A DNA stretch of 64,000 bases from Nocardioides malaquae (GCF_015070385.1 NZ_JADCSA010000003.1:186001-250000), one strand, 5' to 3'; positions 17,155 through 26,513 are shown, counted from the first letter of the stretch. Made by a program: numbers and translations. Notes: generated from the letters alone by a model not told the origin.

Positions 17155-18090
17155 ATGGCCCACCCCGCCCTCGTGCCGCTCCTGTCCCTGCAGTCAGGCG
17201 TCGTCAGCCGTCGCCAGGCGATGCAGGTGGGCCTGATGCCTCATGACCTGCGCCGGCTGGAGCGACGGCGCGAGCTCGCCCGGGTCCACCCCGGTGTCTA
17301 CGTCGACCACACCGGGCCCCTCACGTGGGAGCAACGTGCCTGGGCCGGTGTCCTGCACGCGGCCCCGGCCGCGCTCTGCGACGTCTCCGCCCTTCGCGTG
17401 GGCGGCGGTCCGTTCCGGCCGGGCGACGACACCCTCATCCACGTGGCAGTGGACCGGCACCGGCGGATCGCCACGCCACCCGGTGTCCGGATCCACCGCG
17501 TCGCGCACCTCGAGGCGATCACGTCGTGGCACCGGTCGCCGCCGCGACTGCGCCTGGAGCACGCGGTGCTGGAGGTGGCTGCGCGATGCAGCAGCGACCA
17601 CGACCTGGTCGCGACCCTGGCCGACGCGGTCCAGTCGCGGCGTACGACGGCCGCGCGGTTGAGCGCGACCCTCGACGGGCTCCCGGCCCTCCCCCGCCGC
17701 CGGTTCATCCGGGCCGTTCTGGGCGACGTCGCGGCTGGTGCGTGCTCGACGCTGGAGCGCGGCTACCTCACCCGGGTCGAGCGCGCCCACGGGCTCCCGC
17801 AAGCGGGACGACAGGTGCGCGCCTCCGCCCGGGGGCCGATCTACCGAGACGTCCTGTACGCCCACCAGGCGCTGGTCGTCGAACTCGACGGTCGCCTCTT
17901 CCACGACACGGCCCTAGCCCGGCACCACGACCTCGAACGTGACCTGGACGCGCGGGTGGCGGGGCTGACGACCGTCCGACTGGGCTGGGGCCAGGTATTC
18001 GGTACGCCCTGTCGCACGGCCGCCCGGATCGCCATGCTGCTGCGGGCCGGCGGCTGGGACGGCACCGCCGTCTGCCCCGACTGTCGGTGA
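17155..18090 (+). CDS. AbiEi-like HTH and DUF559/Vsr-like nuclease-fold protein
   Basis: A 311-residue protein. Residues about 8-50 (GVVSRRQAMQVGLMPHDLRR, RELARVHPGVYV) match the winged HTH found at the start of AbiEi-type antitoxins and many actinobacterial orphan proteins. The C-terminal third (YRDVLYAHQALVVELDGRLF, then HHDLERDLDARVAGLTTVRL) fits the DUF559 / very-short-patch-repair endonuclease-like fold, with Glu and Asp residues in the expected places. No AbiEii toxin gene is next to it, so it is an orphan. Function is unknown. It lies alone between two copies of one palindromic repeat. ATG 17155 is preceded only weakly by gggcc. Confidence 0.8.
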   Translation: MAHPALVPLLSLQSGVVSRRQAMQVGLMPHDLRRLERRRELARVHPGVYVDHTGPLTWEQRAWAGVLHAAPAALCDVSALRVGGGPFRPGDDTLIHVAVDRHRRIATPPGVRIHRVAHLEAITSWHRSPPRLRLEHAVLEVAARCSSDHDLVATLADAVQSRRTTAARLSATLDGLPALPRRRFIRAVLGDVAAGACSTLERGYLTRVERAHGLPQAGRQVRASARGPIYRDVLYAHQALVVELDGRLFHDTALARHHDLERDLDARVAGLTTVRLGWGQVFGTPCRTAARIAMLLRAGGWDGTAVCPDCR

Positions 18091-18100
18091 ACACAGCGTC

Positions 18101-18149
18101 GGGTTGCGGTGGACCCGCGCCACCAGGTGACTCGCACACACCGCAACCC
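18101..18149. repeat. Palindromic repeat, copy 2, downstream of the AbiEi/DUF559 gene
   Basis: The unit begins gggttgcggtggaccc and ends caccgcaaccc; outer arms are 18101-18111 and 18139-18149. It is the same element as at 17052-17099 and begins 11 bases after the stop of the AbiEi/DUF559 gene. It ends 8 bases before the converging gene's stop, so it could also serve as transcript end for both. Confidence 0.8.
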
Positions 18150-18156
18150 AGATGGG

Positions 18157-19536
18157 CTACTTGACGGGCAGGACGGCCTCCACGCCGGTGCGGTCGGCAT
18201 CGAGCCCGACCTCGACAGTCACCAGGTCCGCCTGCTCGGTCACGCCGGGGTGGAGGTAGCTCATGAAGGCGCCGGCCCGCGTGACGCCGTAGTCGATGCG
18301 CACCGCGCCGGGGCCGACGCCGGTCACGGTCCACCGGCCGTCACGGTCTGTCCGCGTCGAGTGGGCGCAGGAATCCCCCGGCGCCAGGGCGGAGACCTGC
18401 ACCCGGGCGTACGGCCGTCCGTCGGGGCGGGTGACCCGGCCGGAGACCGAGCCCACCGCGTCGGTGGTGAAGTCGCGCACCCGTGCCTGACCTGCCGCGG
18501 CCCGCACGCGCAGGTGGGGCCGCACCCCGATCCCGCAGCTCTCCAGGTCGATCGCCCACACCGCTGTCGGGAGGGCGATCCGGTAGCCGCCGGAGTTGTC
18601 GGTCGTGACGGTCTCGGTGACCGTGGGCACGGCCGGGAAGCGCGGGTCAGCCACCGTCCAGCCCGTCATCAGCCGGAATTCGTGACCAGCGACGGCGGTG
18701 CCCGCGGACGTCGTGACCCGCCCGGTCAGCACGAAGGGCATCGGCACGTCGACGTCCACGTCCGTCACGGACTCGCCGGCCTCGAGACGCACCACTCGCG
18801 CGTCACGGGGAGCCGTCGCGGCGGGGGCGAGCACCCGGCCGCTGCCGGACGCGGCGACGGAGACGCGGTAGTCCCCGGCGGGCAGGCCGGCGAACTCATA
18901 GTCACGCCGCTGCCCCCGGGCACGCACCTGCACCCACCCGGAGAGCCGCTCCGGCGTGCGGGCGACCCGCTGCTCCAGCTGCACGTCGTACGTCTGCCCC
19001 TCCGGCACGCGTACGGTGCCGGCGACGCTCGCCGGGGCGGCACGCTCGAGGTCCAGTCGCGTCGTCGCCTTCTCCTTCACCACCACGTCCTCACCGGCCA
19101 GGACGTGGGCTCCGGACGGGTACCACACCACGGTGGCACCGCCGCCCGTGCCTACCCGGTAGGTGCCCACGGGAAGTTCGTCGAAGCGGTAGCGGCCCTC
19201 GGCGTCGGTGTTCACGGTGTGCACCTGCCCCGCGGGGGCGTAGCCGTGTCGCATCTCGACCGGCACGAACGGCGCGCTGGCGGCCGAGACCCGGACACCC
19301 GCGACCGGACGACCCGACTCGTCGCTCACCTGGCCCTGCAGCACCCCGACGGGCTCCTCCACGACCTCAGGCTCCGGGGTCAGGGTCACCGTCGAAGGAT
19401 CGGGTGCGACGTGGTCGGACGACGACCGCGGTTCCCGATCGCCCGGCCCGGCCAGCACGAACCCGAGGACCAGCAGGCCGACGAGGCCCAGACCCACGAG
19501 GAGCTGGGCGTACTCCCGCAGCACCTTGGTCAGCAT
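18157..19536 (-). CDS. Secreted/membrane-anchored protein with carboxypeptidase-regulatory-like domains
   Basis: A 459-residue protein. A single N-terminal helix at about 12-32 (LLVGLGLVGLLVLGFVLAG) is followed by an extracytoplasmic region of repeated beta-sandwich domains. At least three have the carboxypeptidase D regulatory-like pattern: GQVSDESGRPVAGVRVSAAS...DAEGRYRFDELPVGTYRV, GRVTTSAGTAVAGHEFRL...NSGGYRIALP and GRVTRPDGRPYARVQVSAL...DRDGRWTVTGVGPG. Such domains are structural or binding modules. ATG 19536 is preceded by gcgaggag; in-frame upstream codons lack a ribosome site. No enzyme motif is seen. Confidence 0.8.
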   Translation of the reverse strand: MLTKVLREYAQLLVGLGLVGLLVLGFVLAGPGDREPRSSSDHVAPDPSTVTLTPEPEVVEEPVGVLQGQVSDESGRPVAGVRVSAASAPFVPVEMRHGYAPAGQVHTVNTDAEGRYRFDELPVGTYRVGTGGGATVVWYPSGAHVLAGEDVVVKEKATTRLDLERAAPASVAGTVRVPEGQTYDVQLEQRVARTPERLSGWVQVRARGQRRDYEFAGLPAGDYRVSVAASGSGRVLAPAATAPRDARVVRLEAGESVTDVDVDVPMPFVLTGRVTTSAGTAVAGHEFRLMTGWTVADPRFPAVPTVTETVTTDNSGGYRIALPTAVWAIDLESCGIGVRPHLRVRAAAGQARVRDFTTDAVGSVSGRVTRPDGRPYARVQVSALAPGDSCAHSTRTDRDGRWTVTGVGPGAVRIDYGVTRAGAFMSYLHPGVTEQADLVTVEVGLDADRTGVEAVLPVK

Positions 19537-19708
19537 GACGTCTCCTCGCTGGCGGTGGCCCGATCTGCGGTCAGTGTGACGCACCGCACGGGTGCCTCGC
19601 CTCCCTTTCCGGATGATGGGTGGGCGCCGGGCGCACCTGCACAGGACCTTCACCAGACCGCGCCAGCTCCTCCACCCGTTCGCGGCGCCGCCGCTGAAGA
19701 CTGATCGC

Positions 19709-20242
19709 ATGACGGAGCCCATGCCGCGCTACCCCATCACCGAGGACACCTCAGGACTGCAGAGACCCGGGTCGTCCCTGCGCTCCGGCACCGAGGTCTC
19801 CACCCTCGCCGTCCTGCTCGTCCTGGTCAGCTGGCTCGCGGTCCTCGGCACGTGGAACTTCGGACCCGTCAACCAGCTCCCACCCGAGCAGGACATCGAG
19901 CCGGGAGAGGCGTTCGGTCTGGGGTTCTTCCTCCTGCTGCCCTTCTACGCGGCGAGCCTCGTGGCGCTGCCCGCCCTCCTCGTCGCCCTGGTCGGGTGGC
20001 TCCCTCGGCTGATCACCGGTGGCGTCTCCCCGGTCCTGGTCCTCTTCGGGCTCTGGATCAACAGCGAGGAGAACGCCTCCCTCCATCGTGTCTTCCCGAC
20101 GCTGGAGACCGTCGCCGCCCTGGCTGTCTGGGCCGGCGGCATCGCGCTGGTGCTCGTCGTCGTGGAGGCGATCCACCTCGCGACGCCCGCCGGTCGGAGG
20201 AGCTGGGATGCCGCAGGACGCGCACCGCGGCCGAGGCTCTGA
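19709..20242 (+). CDS. Small multi-pass membrane protein, function unknown
   Basis: A 177-residue protein with about four hydrophobic helices, including TLAVLLVLVSWLAVLGTWNF, FGLGFFLLLPFYAASLVALP and VAALAVWAGGIALVLVVVEA, and a basic C-terminal tail. The ATG is the first after the divergent spacer with the carboxypeptidase-regulatory-like gene. It converges on the VWA gene with 9 bases between stops. No recognised family. Confidence 0.65.
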   Translation: MTEPMPRYPITEDTSGLQRPGSSLRSGTEVSTLAVLLVLVSWLAVLGTWNFGPVNQLPPEQDIEPGEAFGLGFFLLLPFYAASLVALPALLVALVGWLPRLITGGVSPVLVLFGLWINSEENASLHRVFPTLETVAALAVWAGGIALVLVVVEAIHLATPAGRRSWDAAGRAPRPRL

Positions 20243-20251
20243 CCTGCGCGG

Positions 20252-22267
20252 TCAACCCACCCAGTCGCCGCGGCCGCCCCACCCACCGAAGTCGCCGTGG
20301 CGACCGCCCTGCCGGCCGGTGGAGCGGGAGCCGAGGTAGGAGCCGACCACGGCGGCACCGAGGTCGTCGAGCTCCGGGGAGACCATCCGGCCGTCGACCC
20401 GTCGCGCCATCGACTCGATGAACCGCGCCAGGCCCGGGTCCTCCCCGAGCCGGAAGAAGGTCGTACGCGCGCCGAGACGCCGTACGTTGTCGAGCTCGCG
20501 GACCGTCTTGGCGAGCGTCACCGGGTGGGGCGGGTAGGAGAACCAGACCTGGCCGTCGGGTTCGAGGTGGGCGGTCGGCTCGCCGTCGGTGACCACCAGC
20601 AGCACAGGCTGGGCGCCGGGGTGCCGTCGGAAGTGACGCAGCGCGAGCAGCAGGCCGTGGTGCAGGTTCGTGCCCTTGTCCCACTTGGCGTCGAGCGCGG
20701 TCAGCTCCTCGATCTCCATGGTGCGGGCCTGCCGCCCGAAGCCGACGAGCTGCAGGTGGTCGTTGCGGAAGCGCGTCCGGATCAGCTGGTGCAGCGCCAG
20801 CGCCGTGCGCTTCATCGGCACCCACCGGCCGTCCATCGCCATCGAGAAGCTCGTGTCCACCAGCAGCGCCACAGCCGCCTGGGTGCGCGCCTCGGTCTCG
20901 GCGATCTCGATGTCGTCGACGCCGATCCGCACCCCGCCGGCGGGCGACCCACCCTCGGCCACCGTGCGGCGGATCGCGTTGGTCAACGTGCGGTTCACGT
21001 CCCACGGCTCGGTGTCGCCGAACTCCCAGGCCCGGGACGCGCCGGTGAGGTCGCCCGCGGCGCCGCTGCGGCGTACGTCGCGCTGCCCCTGACGACCCGA
21101 GAGCTGGGTGGCCACGTCACGCAGCAGCGAACGGCCCAGCTCGCGCATCGCCCGGGGAGTGAGGCGCAGGTCTCCGGTGGAGCCGCGCTCGAGGTAGCCG
21201 GAGTCGCGCAACGCCTTCTCCAGGTCAGAGAGCGCCTTCGCGTCGACCGCCGCCTCCGGACCGAGCTGGCGGGCCAGGGCGTCGAGGTCGACGTCGTCGA
21301 GCCGGGCGCCCGCGTAGGACTGCGCCAGCTGCTCGGCCAGCTCGTCGAGGTCGGCGAGGTCCTGGAGCGCACCCGTGCCGTCGCCGAGGCCCAGCCCCTC
21401 CTCGCCGGTGAAGCGATGCGACCCGTGCCAGTCCTCCCCGGGACGCAGCGCCTGCAGCTGGGCGTCCATCCGGGCCAGCTGCTCGGCCAGCTCGGGTGAG
21501 CCGAAGGCCTGCGCCGAGAGCTGCATCAGCTCCTCGCGCTGCTCGGGCGACATCGAGTTGAGCATGCGCTGCGCCGCCGCGCTCCGGGCGGCCAACGCGT
21601 CGAGCAGCTCGTCGACGTCGCGGGGCTGCTCGGGGAAGAAGTCACCGTGACGCGCCATGAAGTCGGCGAACTGCTCGCCGGTGTCCTCGCCGCGACCGTG
21701 AGCCTCGAGCAGGTCGTTGAGGTCGCTGAGCATCTCGTTGACCCGGGCGCGGTCCTCGTCGGTCGCCCCCTCCAGCGCCTGCTTCATGCCCGCGAGCCGC
21801 TGGTCGAGCACCTCCCGGCCGAGCAAATCCTTGATCTGCTCATAGCTGGCGCGCGCCTGGTCGCTCGCCCACTCGTACGCCGCCAGCTCGCTGACCGCGG
21901 CCGCCGGCGAGGCCGGCAGGGCGTCGAGGCGCAGCTCACGGAAGGCGCGGTCGGTGTCGTCCATCTCCACGTCGCGGGCCAGCTGCTGGCGCTCGGCCAG
22001 CACCGCCTCGTCGAGCAGCCGTCGGACCTCCTCCAACGTGCCGTCGAGGCGGTGGCGCTGCACCAGTTCTCGCCTCCTGCGGGCCACCGCCGCAGCCAGG
22101 TCGTCGAGACCGCGCTGCCCGTCGGGGCCCCGACGCAGGTAGTCGCTCATGGCGCGTTCGGGAGACCAGCCGGCCATCACGTCCTCGCCGATCGCGGCCA
22201 GCGCCTCACCCAGGTCGACGGGGGGCGCGAGCGGATCGCCCCCGGTGTAGCGCTGGTACCTGCTCAT
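20252..22267 (-). CDS. VWA domain protein paired with MoxR-type AAA ATPase
   Basis: A 671-residue cytoplasmic protein. The N-terminal two thirds are charged and helical, with Gln/Glu/Leu-rich stretches. The C-terminal von Willebrand A domain begins QAAVALLVDTSFSMAMDGRW near residue 472, with the MIDAS metal motif DTSFS, and continues with TALDAKWDKGTNLHHGLLLA and LLVVTDGEPTAH. Proteins of this kind work with MoxR-like AAA ATPases as metal-loading or remodelling chaperones. The ATG overlaps the GNAT stop by 4 bases and the AAA gene lies just upstream, so one operon is likely. The target is unknown. Confidence 0.86.
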   Translation of the reverse strand: MSRYQRYTGGDPLAPPVDLGEALAAIGEDVMAGWSPERAMSDYLRRGPDGQRGLDDLAAAVARRRRELVQRHRLDGTLEEVRRLLDEAVLAERQQLARDVEMDDTDRAFRELRLDALPASPAAAVSELAAYEWASDQARASYEQIKDLLGREVLDQRLAGMKQALEGATDEDRARVNEMLSDLNDLLEAHGRGEDTGEQFADFMARHGDFFPEQPRDVDELLDALAARSAAAQRMLNSMSPEQREELMQLSAQAFGSPELAEQLARMDAQLQALRPGEDWHGSHRFTGEEGLGLGDGTGALQDLADLDELAEQLAQSYAGARLDDVDLDALARQLGPEAAVDAKALSDLEKALRDSGYLERGSTGDLRLTPRAMRELGRSLLRDVATQLSGRQGQRDVRRSGAAGDLTGASRAWEFGDTEPWDVNRTLTNAIRRTVAEGGSPAGGVRIGVDDIEIAETEARTQAAVALLVDTSFSMAMDGRWVPMKRTALALHQLIRTRFRNDHLQLVGFGRQARTMEIEELTALDAKWDKGTNLHHGLLLALRHFRRHPGAQPVLLVVTDGEPTAHLEPDGQVWFSYPPHPVTLAKTVRELDNVRRLGARTTFFRLGEDPGLARFIESMARRVDGRMVSPELDDLGAAVVGSYLGSRSTGRQGGRHGDFGGWGGRGDWVG

Positions 22268-22725
22268 CGGTCGAGGCGCGTCCACACGGCGGGCGGGAAC
22301 GGCGGGTCGTCGACCACCTCGGCCACGACGAAGCCGTGGCGCTCGCAGAAGGCGGCCGCGTTGTCGTCGCCCTCCGGGTAGCGCGTCCACAGCGGCTTGT
22401 CGAGCAGGTCCACCACCTCGGTCAGCAGGCGGCTGCCGAGCCGCTGGCCCTGGAAGTCGGGGTGCACGTGGAGCGTGGTCATCACGAAGCGGTCGCGGTC
22501 GTCGATGGAGACCGAGACCATGCCGATGATGCGCTGGTTGACCTCGGCCACGACGTAGAAGCCCTGCTCGACCGCCTCGGGGATGTCCTCGACCTCCCAG
22601 CGGGTCAGCTCGCGGGCGGCGTAGTCGGGGTGGATGCGGTCGTAGGTGCTGGGCAGCACGACCTCGACCAGCGCCCGGATCGCCTTGGCGTCCTCAGGGA
22701 CTGCCTCACGCAGCTCGACGTGCAT
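22264..22725 (-). CDS. GNAT family N-acetyltransferase
   Basis: A 153-residue acetyltransferase fold. The acetyl-CoA pyrophosphate loop is VHPDFQGQRLGSRLLTEVVD (Q/R-x-x-G-x-G/S type, about residues 92-110), preceded by the beta-4 strand DRFVMTTLHV. The acceptor is unknown. It sits between the AAA ATPase and VWA genes, with a 59-base spacer to the first and a 4-base overlap with the second, so it may modify part of that complex or its target. Confidence 0.88.
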   Translation of the reverse strand: MHVELREAVPEDAKAIRALVEVVLPSTYDRIHPDYAARELTRWEVEDIPEAVEQGFYVVAEVNQRIIGMVSVSIDDRDRFVMTTLHVHPDFQGQRLGSRLLTEVVDLLDKPLWTRYPEGDDNAAAFCERHGFVVAEVVDDPPFPPAVWTRLDR

Positions 22726-22784
22726 CGGTCTTCCTCCCGTGTGTCGGTGCCGGTGGCTGCGCGAGCGTGCGCATCCGCCGGTCC

Positions 22785-24185
22785 TCAGCCGTACACCGTC
22801 TCATCGCCCGCCACCTCCTTGCCGATCCGACGCGCCAGGAAGAGCCCCTCCAGGGCGAGCTCGACGGCCCCGGCGACCTCGCCGGGCGACCTGGCTCCCA
22901 CCCGGGCCGCGATGTCGTCGTAGACCTCCGACTCCCCCAGCACGGGGAGGCCCTCGAGGAACTCGCGGGCCGGCACCTGGCCTCCGGTGGCGACGGTCGC
23001 GCCGTCCTCGATCGCCTCCACGAGCAGCCCGAGGTCGACGCCGGCGAGGTGGTGGCGCACGGTCGCGGCCACCGCGGTGCGCAGCAGGTGGGTGAGCACC
23101 TCGGTCTCGCGACCCTCCTCACCGGTCTCGAACTCGACCTTGCCGCGCAGCACGCCGACGGCCGCCTCGAGGTCGACCAGGCGGGCGACGGCCTCGTCCT
23201 CACCCTGACGGGTGGCGCGGTGCAGCGCCGCCGCAGCGACGGTCTCGGCGCCCGCGATCGTGAACCGGGCGCTCACCCCCGAGCGTTGGTCGACGGCCGT
23301 GGACTCGCGCAGGGCACGCGTGAAGCGCGCCAGCACCTCCAGCAGCACCTCGGGCACCTCGGCCACCAGGTGGGCCTCCTGGCGGATCACGGCGAGCTCG
23401 TCGACGAGCGAGGTCGGGTAGTGGGTGCGGATCTCGGCCCCGAAGCGGTCCTTCAACGGGCTGATGATGCGGCCACGGTTGGTGTAGTCCTCCGGGTTGG
23501 CGCTGGCGACCACGAGCACGTCCAGCGGGAGGCGCAGCAGGTAGCCACGGATCTGGACGTCGCGCTCCTCCATGACGTTGAGCATCGCGACCTGGATCCG
23601 CTCGGCCAGGTCGGGCAGCTCGTTGATGGCCACGATCCCCCGGTGGCTGCGGGGCACGAGGCCGAAGGCGATGGTCTCCGGGTCGCCCAGGTGGCGCCCC
23701 TCGGCGACCTTCATCGGGTCGACGTCACCGATGAGGTCGGCGACCGACGTGTCGGGGGTGGCGAGCTTCTCCGCGTAGCGCTCGCTGCGGTGCACCCAGG
23801 CGACGGGCAGGTCGTCGCCCAGCTCCTCGGCGGCGGCGATCCACCGCGGCGTGATCGGGTCGAAGGGGTGCTCGCCCAGCTCGGAGCCGGCGATCACCGG
23901 GCTCCACTCGTCGAGCAGGTCGACCAGGCTGCGCAGCAGGCGCGTCTTGCCCTGGCCGCGCTCGCCGAGCAGCACGATGTCGTGGCCCGCGAGGACGGCG
24001 CGCTCGACCTGCGGGATGACCGTGTCGGCGAAGCCGTGGAGCCCGGGCCAGGGGTCGACCCCGTCACGCAGCTTGGCCAGCAGGTTGGCCCGCAGCTCCT
24101 CGCGCAGGGTGGTGTGCCGGTGTCCGGAGGCACGCAGCTCGCCGACGGTGGAGAAGGTCGGGGCGTTGGTGGAAATGCTCGTCAC
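22785..24185 (-). CDS. MoxR/ChlI-type AAA+ ATPase
   Basis: A 466-residue AAA+ protein. Walker A is LLGERGQGKTRLLRS near residue 75, Walker B is IVAINELPDL near 188, sensor-1 is VVASANPEDYTNRGRIISPL. The sequence is closest in style to magnesium-chelatase subunit I / MoxR proteins that bind sigma54-like loops and pair with VWA proteins. Start is GTG 24185. It is the first gene of the AAA / GNAT / VWA message and is divergent from the YchJ-like gene. Confidence 0.88.
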   Translation of the reverse strand: MTSISTNAPTFSTVGELRASGHRHTTLREELRANLLAKLRDGVDPWPGLHGFADTVIPQVERAVLAGHDIVLLGERGQGKTRLLRSLVDLLDEWSPVIAGSELGEHPFDPITPRWIAAAEELGDDLPVAWVHRSERYAEKLATPDTSVADLIGDVDPMKVAEGRHLGDPETIAFGLVPRSHRGIVAINELPDLAERIQVAMLNVMEERDVQIRGYLLRLPLDVLVVASANPEDYTNRGRIISPLKDRFGAEIRTHYPTSLVDELAVIRQEAHLVAEVPEVLLEVLARFTRALRESTAVDQRSGVSARFTIAGAETVAAAALHRATRQGEDEAVARLVDLEAAVGVLRGKVEFETGEEGRETEVLTHLLRTAVAATVRHHLAGVDLGLLVEAIEDGATVATGGQVPAREFLEGLPVLGESEVYDDIAARVGARSPGEVAGAVELALEGLFLARRIGKEVAGDETVYG

Positions 24186-24259
24186 AGGGCCAACCTAGCC
24201 CGGCGCACCCACGGCGGTCAGGGGCCGACCCTGGGGCGCGGACGCGTAGGGTCACCGGT

Positions 24260-24655
24260 GTGCTGCAACGTGACTGTCCCTGCGGCGGGTCACCGGACCG
24301 CCCTGCGTACGACACCTGCTGCGGTCGCTTCCACCGCGGCGCCGAGCGTCCGGCCACGGCCGTGGAGCTGATGCGGTCGCGCTACTCGGCCTTCGCCGTG
24401 GGCGACGGCGACTGGCTCTTCACGACCTGGCACCCGCGCACCCGGCCCGACGAGGTGCGCCCCGACCCTGCGACGTCGTGGACGGGGCTGGAGATCCTCG
24501 GCCTCGACGACGGTGGCGTCGACGACGAGACGGGCGAGGTCGAGTTCGTCGCCCTTTGGCGCGACCCGGACGGCCAGGAGGGACGACTCCACGAACGGAG
24601 CCGCTTCGCCCGTCGGGCGGGGCGGTGGTTCTACGTCGACGGCGACGTCGACTGA
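24260..24655 (+). CDS. YchJ family protein (UPF0225) with SEC-C-like zinc motif
   Basis: A 131-residue protein. The N-terminus CPCGGSPDRPAYDTCCGRFH supplies cysteines for a SEC-C type zinc site, and AVELMRSRYSAFAVGDGDWL with TWHPRTRP is the YchJ/UPF0225 core, a small NTF2-like fold. The ending WFYVDGDVD is typical. Function is unknown. GTG 24260 is the first in-frame start after the divergent spacer. Confidence 0.88.
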   Translation: MLQRDCPCGGSPDRPAYDTCCGRFHRGAERPATAVELMRSRYSAFAVGDGDWLFTTWHPRTRPDEVRPDPATSWTGLEILGLDDGGVDDETGEVEFVALWRDPDGQEGRLHERSRFARRAGRWFYVDGDVD

Positions 24656-24671
24656 CCACCGCCCGCCACCA

Positions 24672-26429
24672 CTACGGCAGGTGCGGCATCGCCGCGATGA
24701 GCAGTCCCTTGTCGGGTCCGTGGCGCCCGAGCACGTCCTGGTCGATGCCGATCGCCCACGTCTCGGTCTTCTGCGCGCCCGTCTCCTCGTCGACGAAGGT
24801 GATGCGCATCCGACCCTTGCTGAGGATCTTGTAGGTGCCGACCTTGTCGGGACCCGAGACCGACACGAAGGTCTGGTTGGGCGGCATCCCGGAGGAATGG
24901 ATCGCCTCGTAGGTCCAGGTGAAGGAGCCGTCCTTCTTCAGGGTGAGGTGGCGCCACCACGTCGAGCACTGGAAGCTCCCCTCGCAGCCCGAGTAGTCGT
25001 AGTAGGAGAGGTGGACGCCCGCACGCAGGTTGGCCTTCGGCTTCACCAGAGGCGTGTGCAGCACCTTCTCCTTGCCCAAGGTGCGGAGACCTTCGGAGTC
25101 GACCTTCGCGCGCACCTTGCCGATCCGGACGAGCTTCTTCTTCGGCTTGTAGGTGTAGCGGCGACACTCCTTGACCTTTGCGGAGCACTTCGTGGGGTAG
25201 CCGTTCTTCGTCACCCCGACGTGCACCCACTTCTTGTTCACGAAGGTGTACTGCTGGATGTTCCACCCCGTCAGCGGTTCCTTCGGGCTGGCCCAGAACG
25301 ACCGCCCGACGAGGGACTTCAGCCGGGTCGGGAGCGGTCGGAAGCCCACCTTCGTGCGGCTCGTCGCCGACCACCCGCCCGACGCCTTCGCGGTGAGGTT
25401 GAGGGTGCGAATCTTTCTGCCCTTGAGCTTGACCTTGAGGTTGATCGAACGGGACTTGCCGGGGGCGATGGAGCCGAGCGACACCGTCTTGCGTCGCAGC
25501 TTGATCTTCGCCCCCTTCGCAGAGAGCGTGACCCGGGAAGCGGTCGCGTCCCCCTCGTTGCGCACGCTGACGTAGACCGGGTTCCACTTGCCGGGGTAGG
25601 CGGCGTTGAGGTCTCCGGCGTAGAAGTCGAAGACCGGCGCCTCCTCGTAGGTCGGCTCGAACTCCTCGGCGTACCCCCGCTCGATCTCCGCGCCGAGGCC
25701 GGCACCGTCGACGAGGAAGGAGCTGGCGTAGACGCACGAGAAGTCCTTCTCACCGGCACGCCCACCACTCCACGTGACGGTCATCGTGTCGCCGGCGAGG
25801 CCACGCGTCGCCGTGCCGGCGCTGCTCTCGTCCATCGACACGGCCGCCGCGTCGGCGCTGCTCGTGGAGCCAGCGACCGCCGCGAGCTGCACCGAGGCGA
25901 CGCAGTTCTCCTCCTCGTCCCAGGAGCCGAACCAGAGGAAGAGCGCGGAGTTCGCCGCCGCGGAGGGAGCGTCGTAGTAGCGGGCGGTCACCGTCACCTT
26001 CTGCGCGGGCACGTCCTGGACCACCTCCAGGTCGGCGACCTCCTGCGCGTCGCTCGGCGGTCCGTCGTTCCAGCCACTCATCCACAGCGTGGCCTCGCGC
26101 CGCAGCAGGGCGGGCTCCCGCGACGCGGGTCGCGCGCCGGTGGCCAGAGCCGTGGACGAGGAGGGAAGACGACCGACCTCGGCGCCGGTCAGGAGACCCG
26201 GGCCGACCTCCCCTGCGCGGGCGGAGGACGGCGGGCGGACCGCGACGGCGGACGGAGCCGTGAGGCGTGTGCCGACGTCGTCGAGGGTCGGCCCGGAGCC
26301 CCGGGCCGCACCTGCGCTGGTGACCGAGACCGCACTGACCAGCCCCGCCGTGAGGGTGAGGGCCGCCGCGACGGCCCCGATCCTGCGGCGCGCCCCGTCG
26401 CGCGTGTGACCTGCCCGAGACGTCTTCAT
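24672..26429 (-). CDS. Large secreted protein of unknown function
   Basis: A 585-residue protein with a clear signal peptide (RRRIGAVAAALTLTAGLVSA, then VSVTSAGAARG). The middle has a CARDB-like beta-sandwich (WNPVYVSVRNEGDATASRVT, then ISLGSIAPGKS-like text), followed by a lysine-rich segment and a C-terminal domain with SYYDYSGCEGSFQCSTWWRH and a beta-rich end. The start ATG is preceded by cgggggaa. No catalytic motif is recognised. It is divergent from the tetR gene at 26514, 84 bases away, which may control it. Confidence 0.7.
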   Translation of the reverse strand: MKTSRAGHTRDGARRRIGAVAAALTLTAGLVSAVSVTSAGAARGSGPTLDDVGTRLTAPSAVAVRPPSSARAGEVGPGLLTGAEVGRLPSSSTALATGARPASREPALLRREATLWMSGWNDGPPSDAQEVADLEVVQDVPAQKVTVTARYYDAPSAAANSALFLWFGSWDEEENCVASVQLAAVAGSTSSADAAAVSMDESSAGTATRGLAGDTMTVTWSGGRAGEKDFSCVYASSFLVDGAGLGAEIERGYAEEFEPTYEEAPVFDFYAGDLNAAYPGKWNPVYVSVRNEGDATASRVTLSAKGAKIKLRRKTVSLGSIAPGKSRSINLKVKLKGRKIRTLNLTAKASGGWSATSRTKVGFRPLPTRLKSLVGRSFWASPKEPLTGWNIQQYTFVNKKWVHVGVTKNGYPTKCSAKVKECRRYTYKPKKKLVRIGKVRAKVDSEGLRTLGKEKVLHTPLVKPKANLRAGVHLSYYDYSGCEGSFQCSTWWRHLTLKKDGSFTWTYEAIHSSGMPPNQTFVSVSGPDKVGTYKILSKGRMRITFVDEETGAQKTETWAIGIDQDVLGRHGPDKGLLIAAMPHLP

Positions 26430-26513
26430 GATTCCCCCGTTCGTCGACGACCCACAGGGCACGTGACCTTAGTACGCTGCACGACGACACGCCAGACCCT
26501 CTACCCTCGCTGC

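Noticed and set aside
17155-18090. Complete AbiE toxin-antitoxin system
   Set aside because: Only the AbiEi-like HTH is present. No AbiEii nucleotidyltransferase gene is adjacent, and the second domain is DUF559-like, so a two-gene system is not supported.
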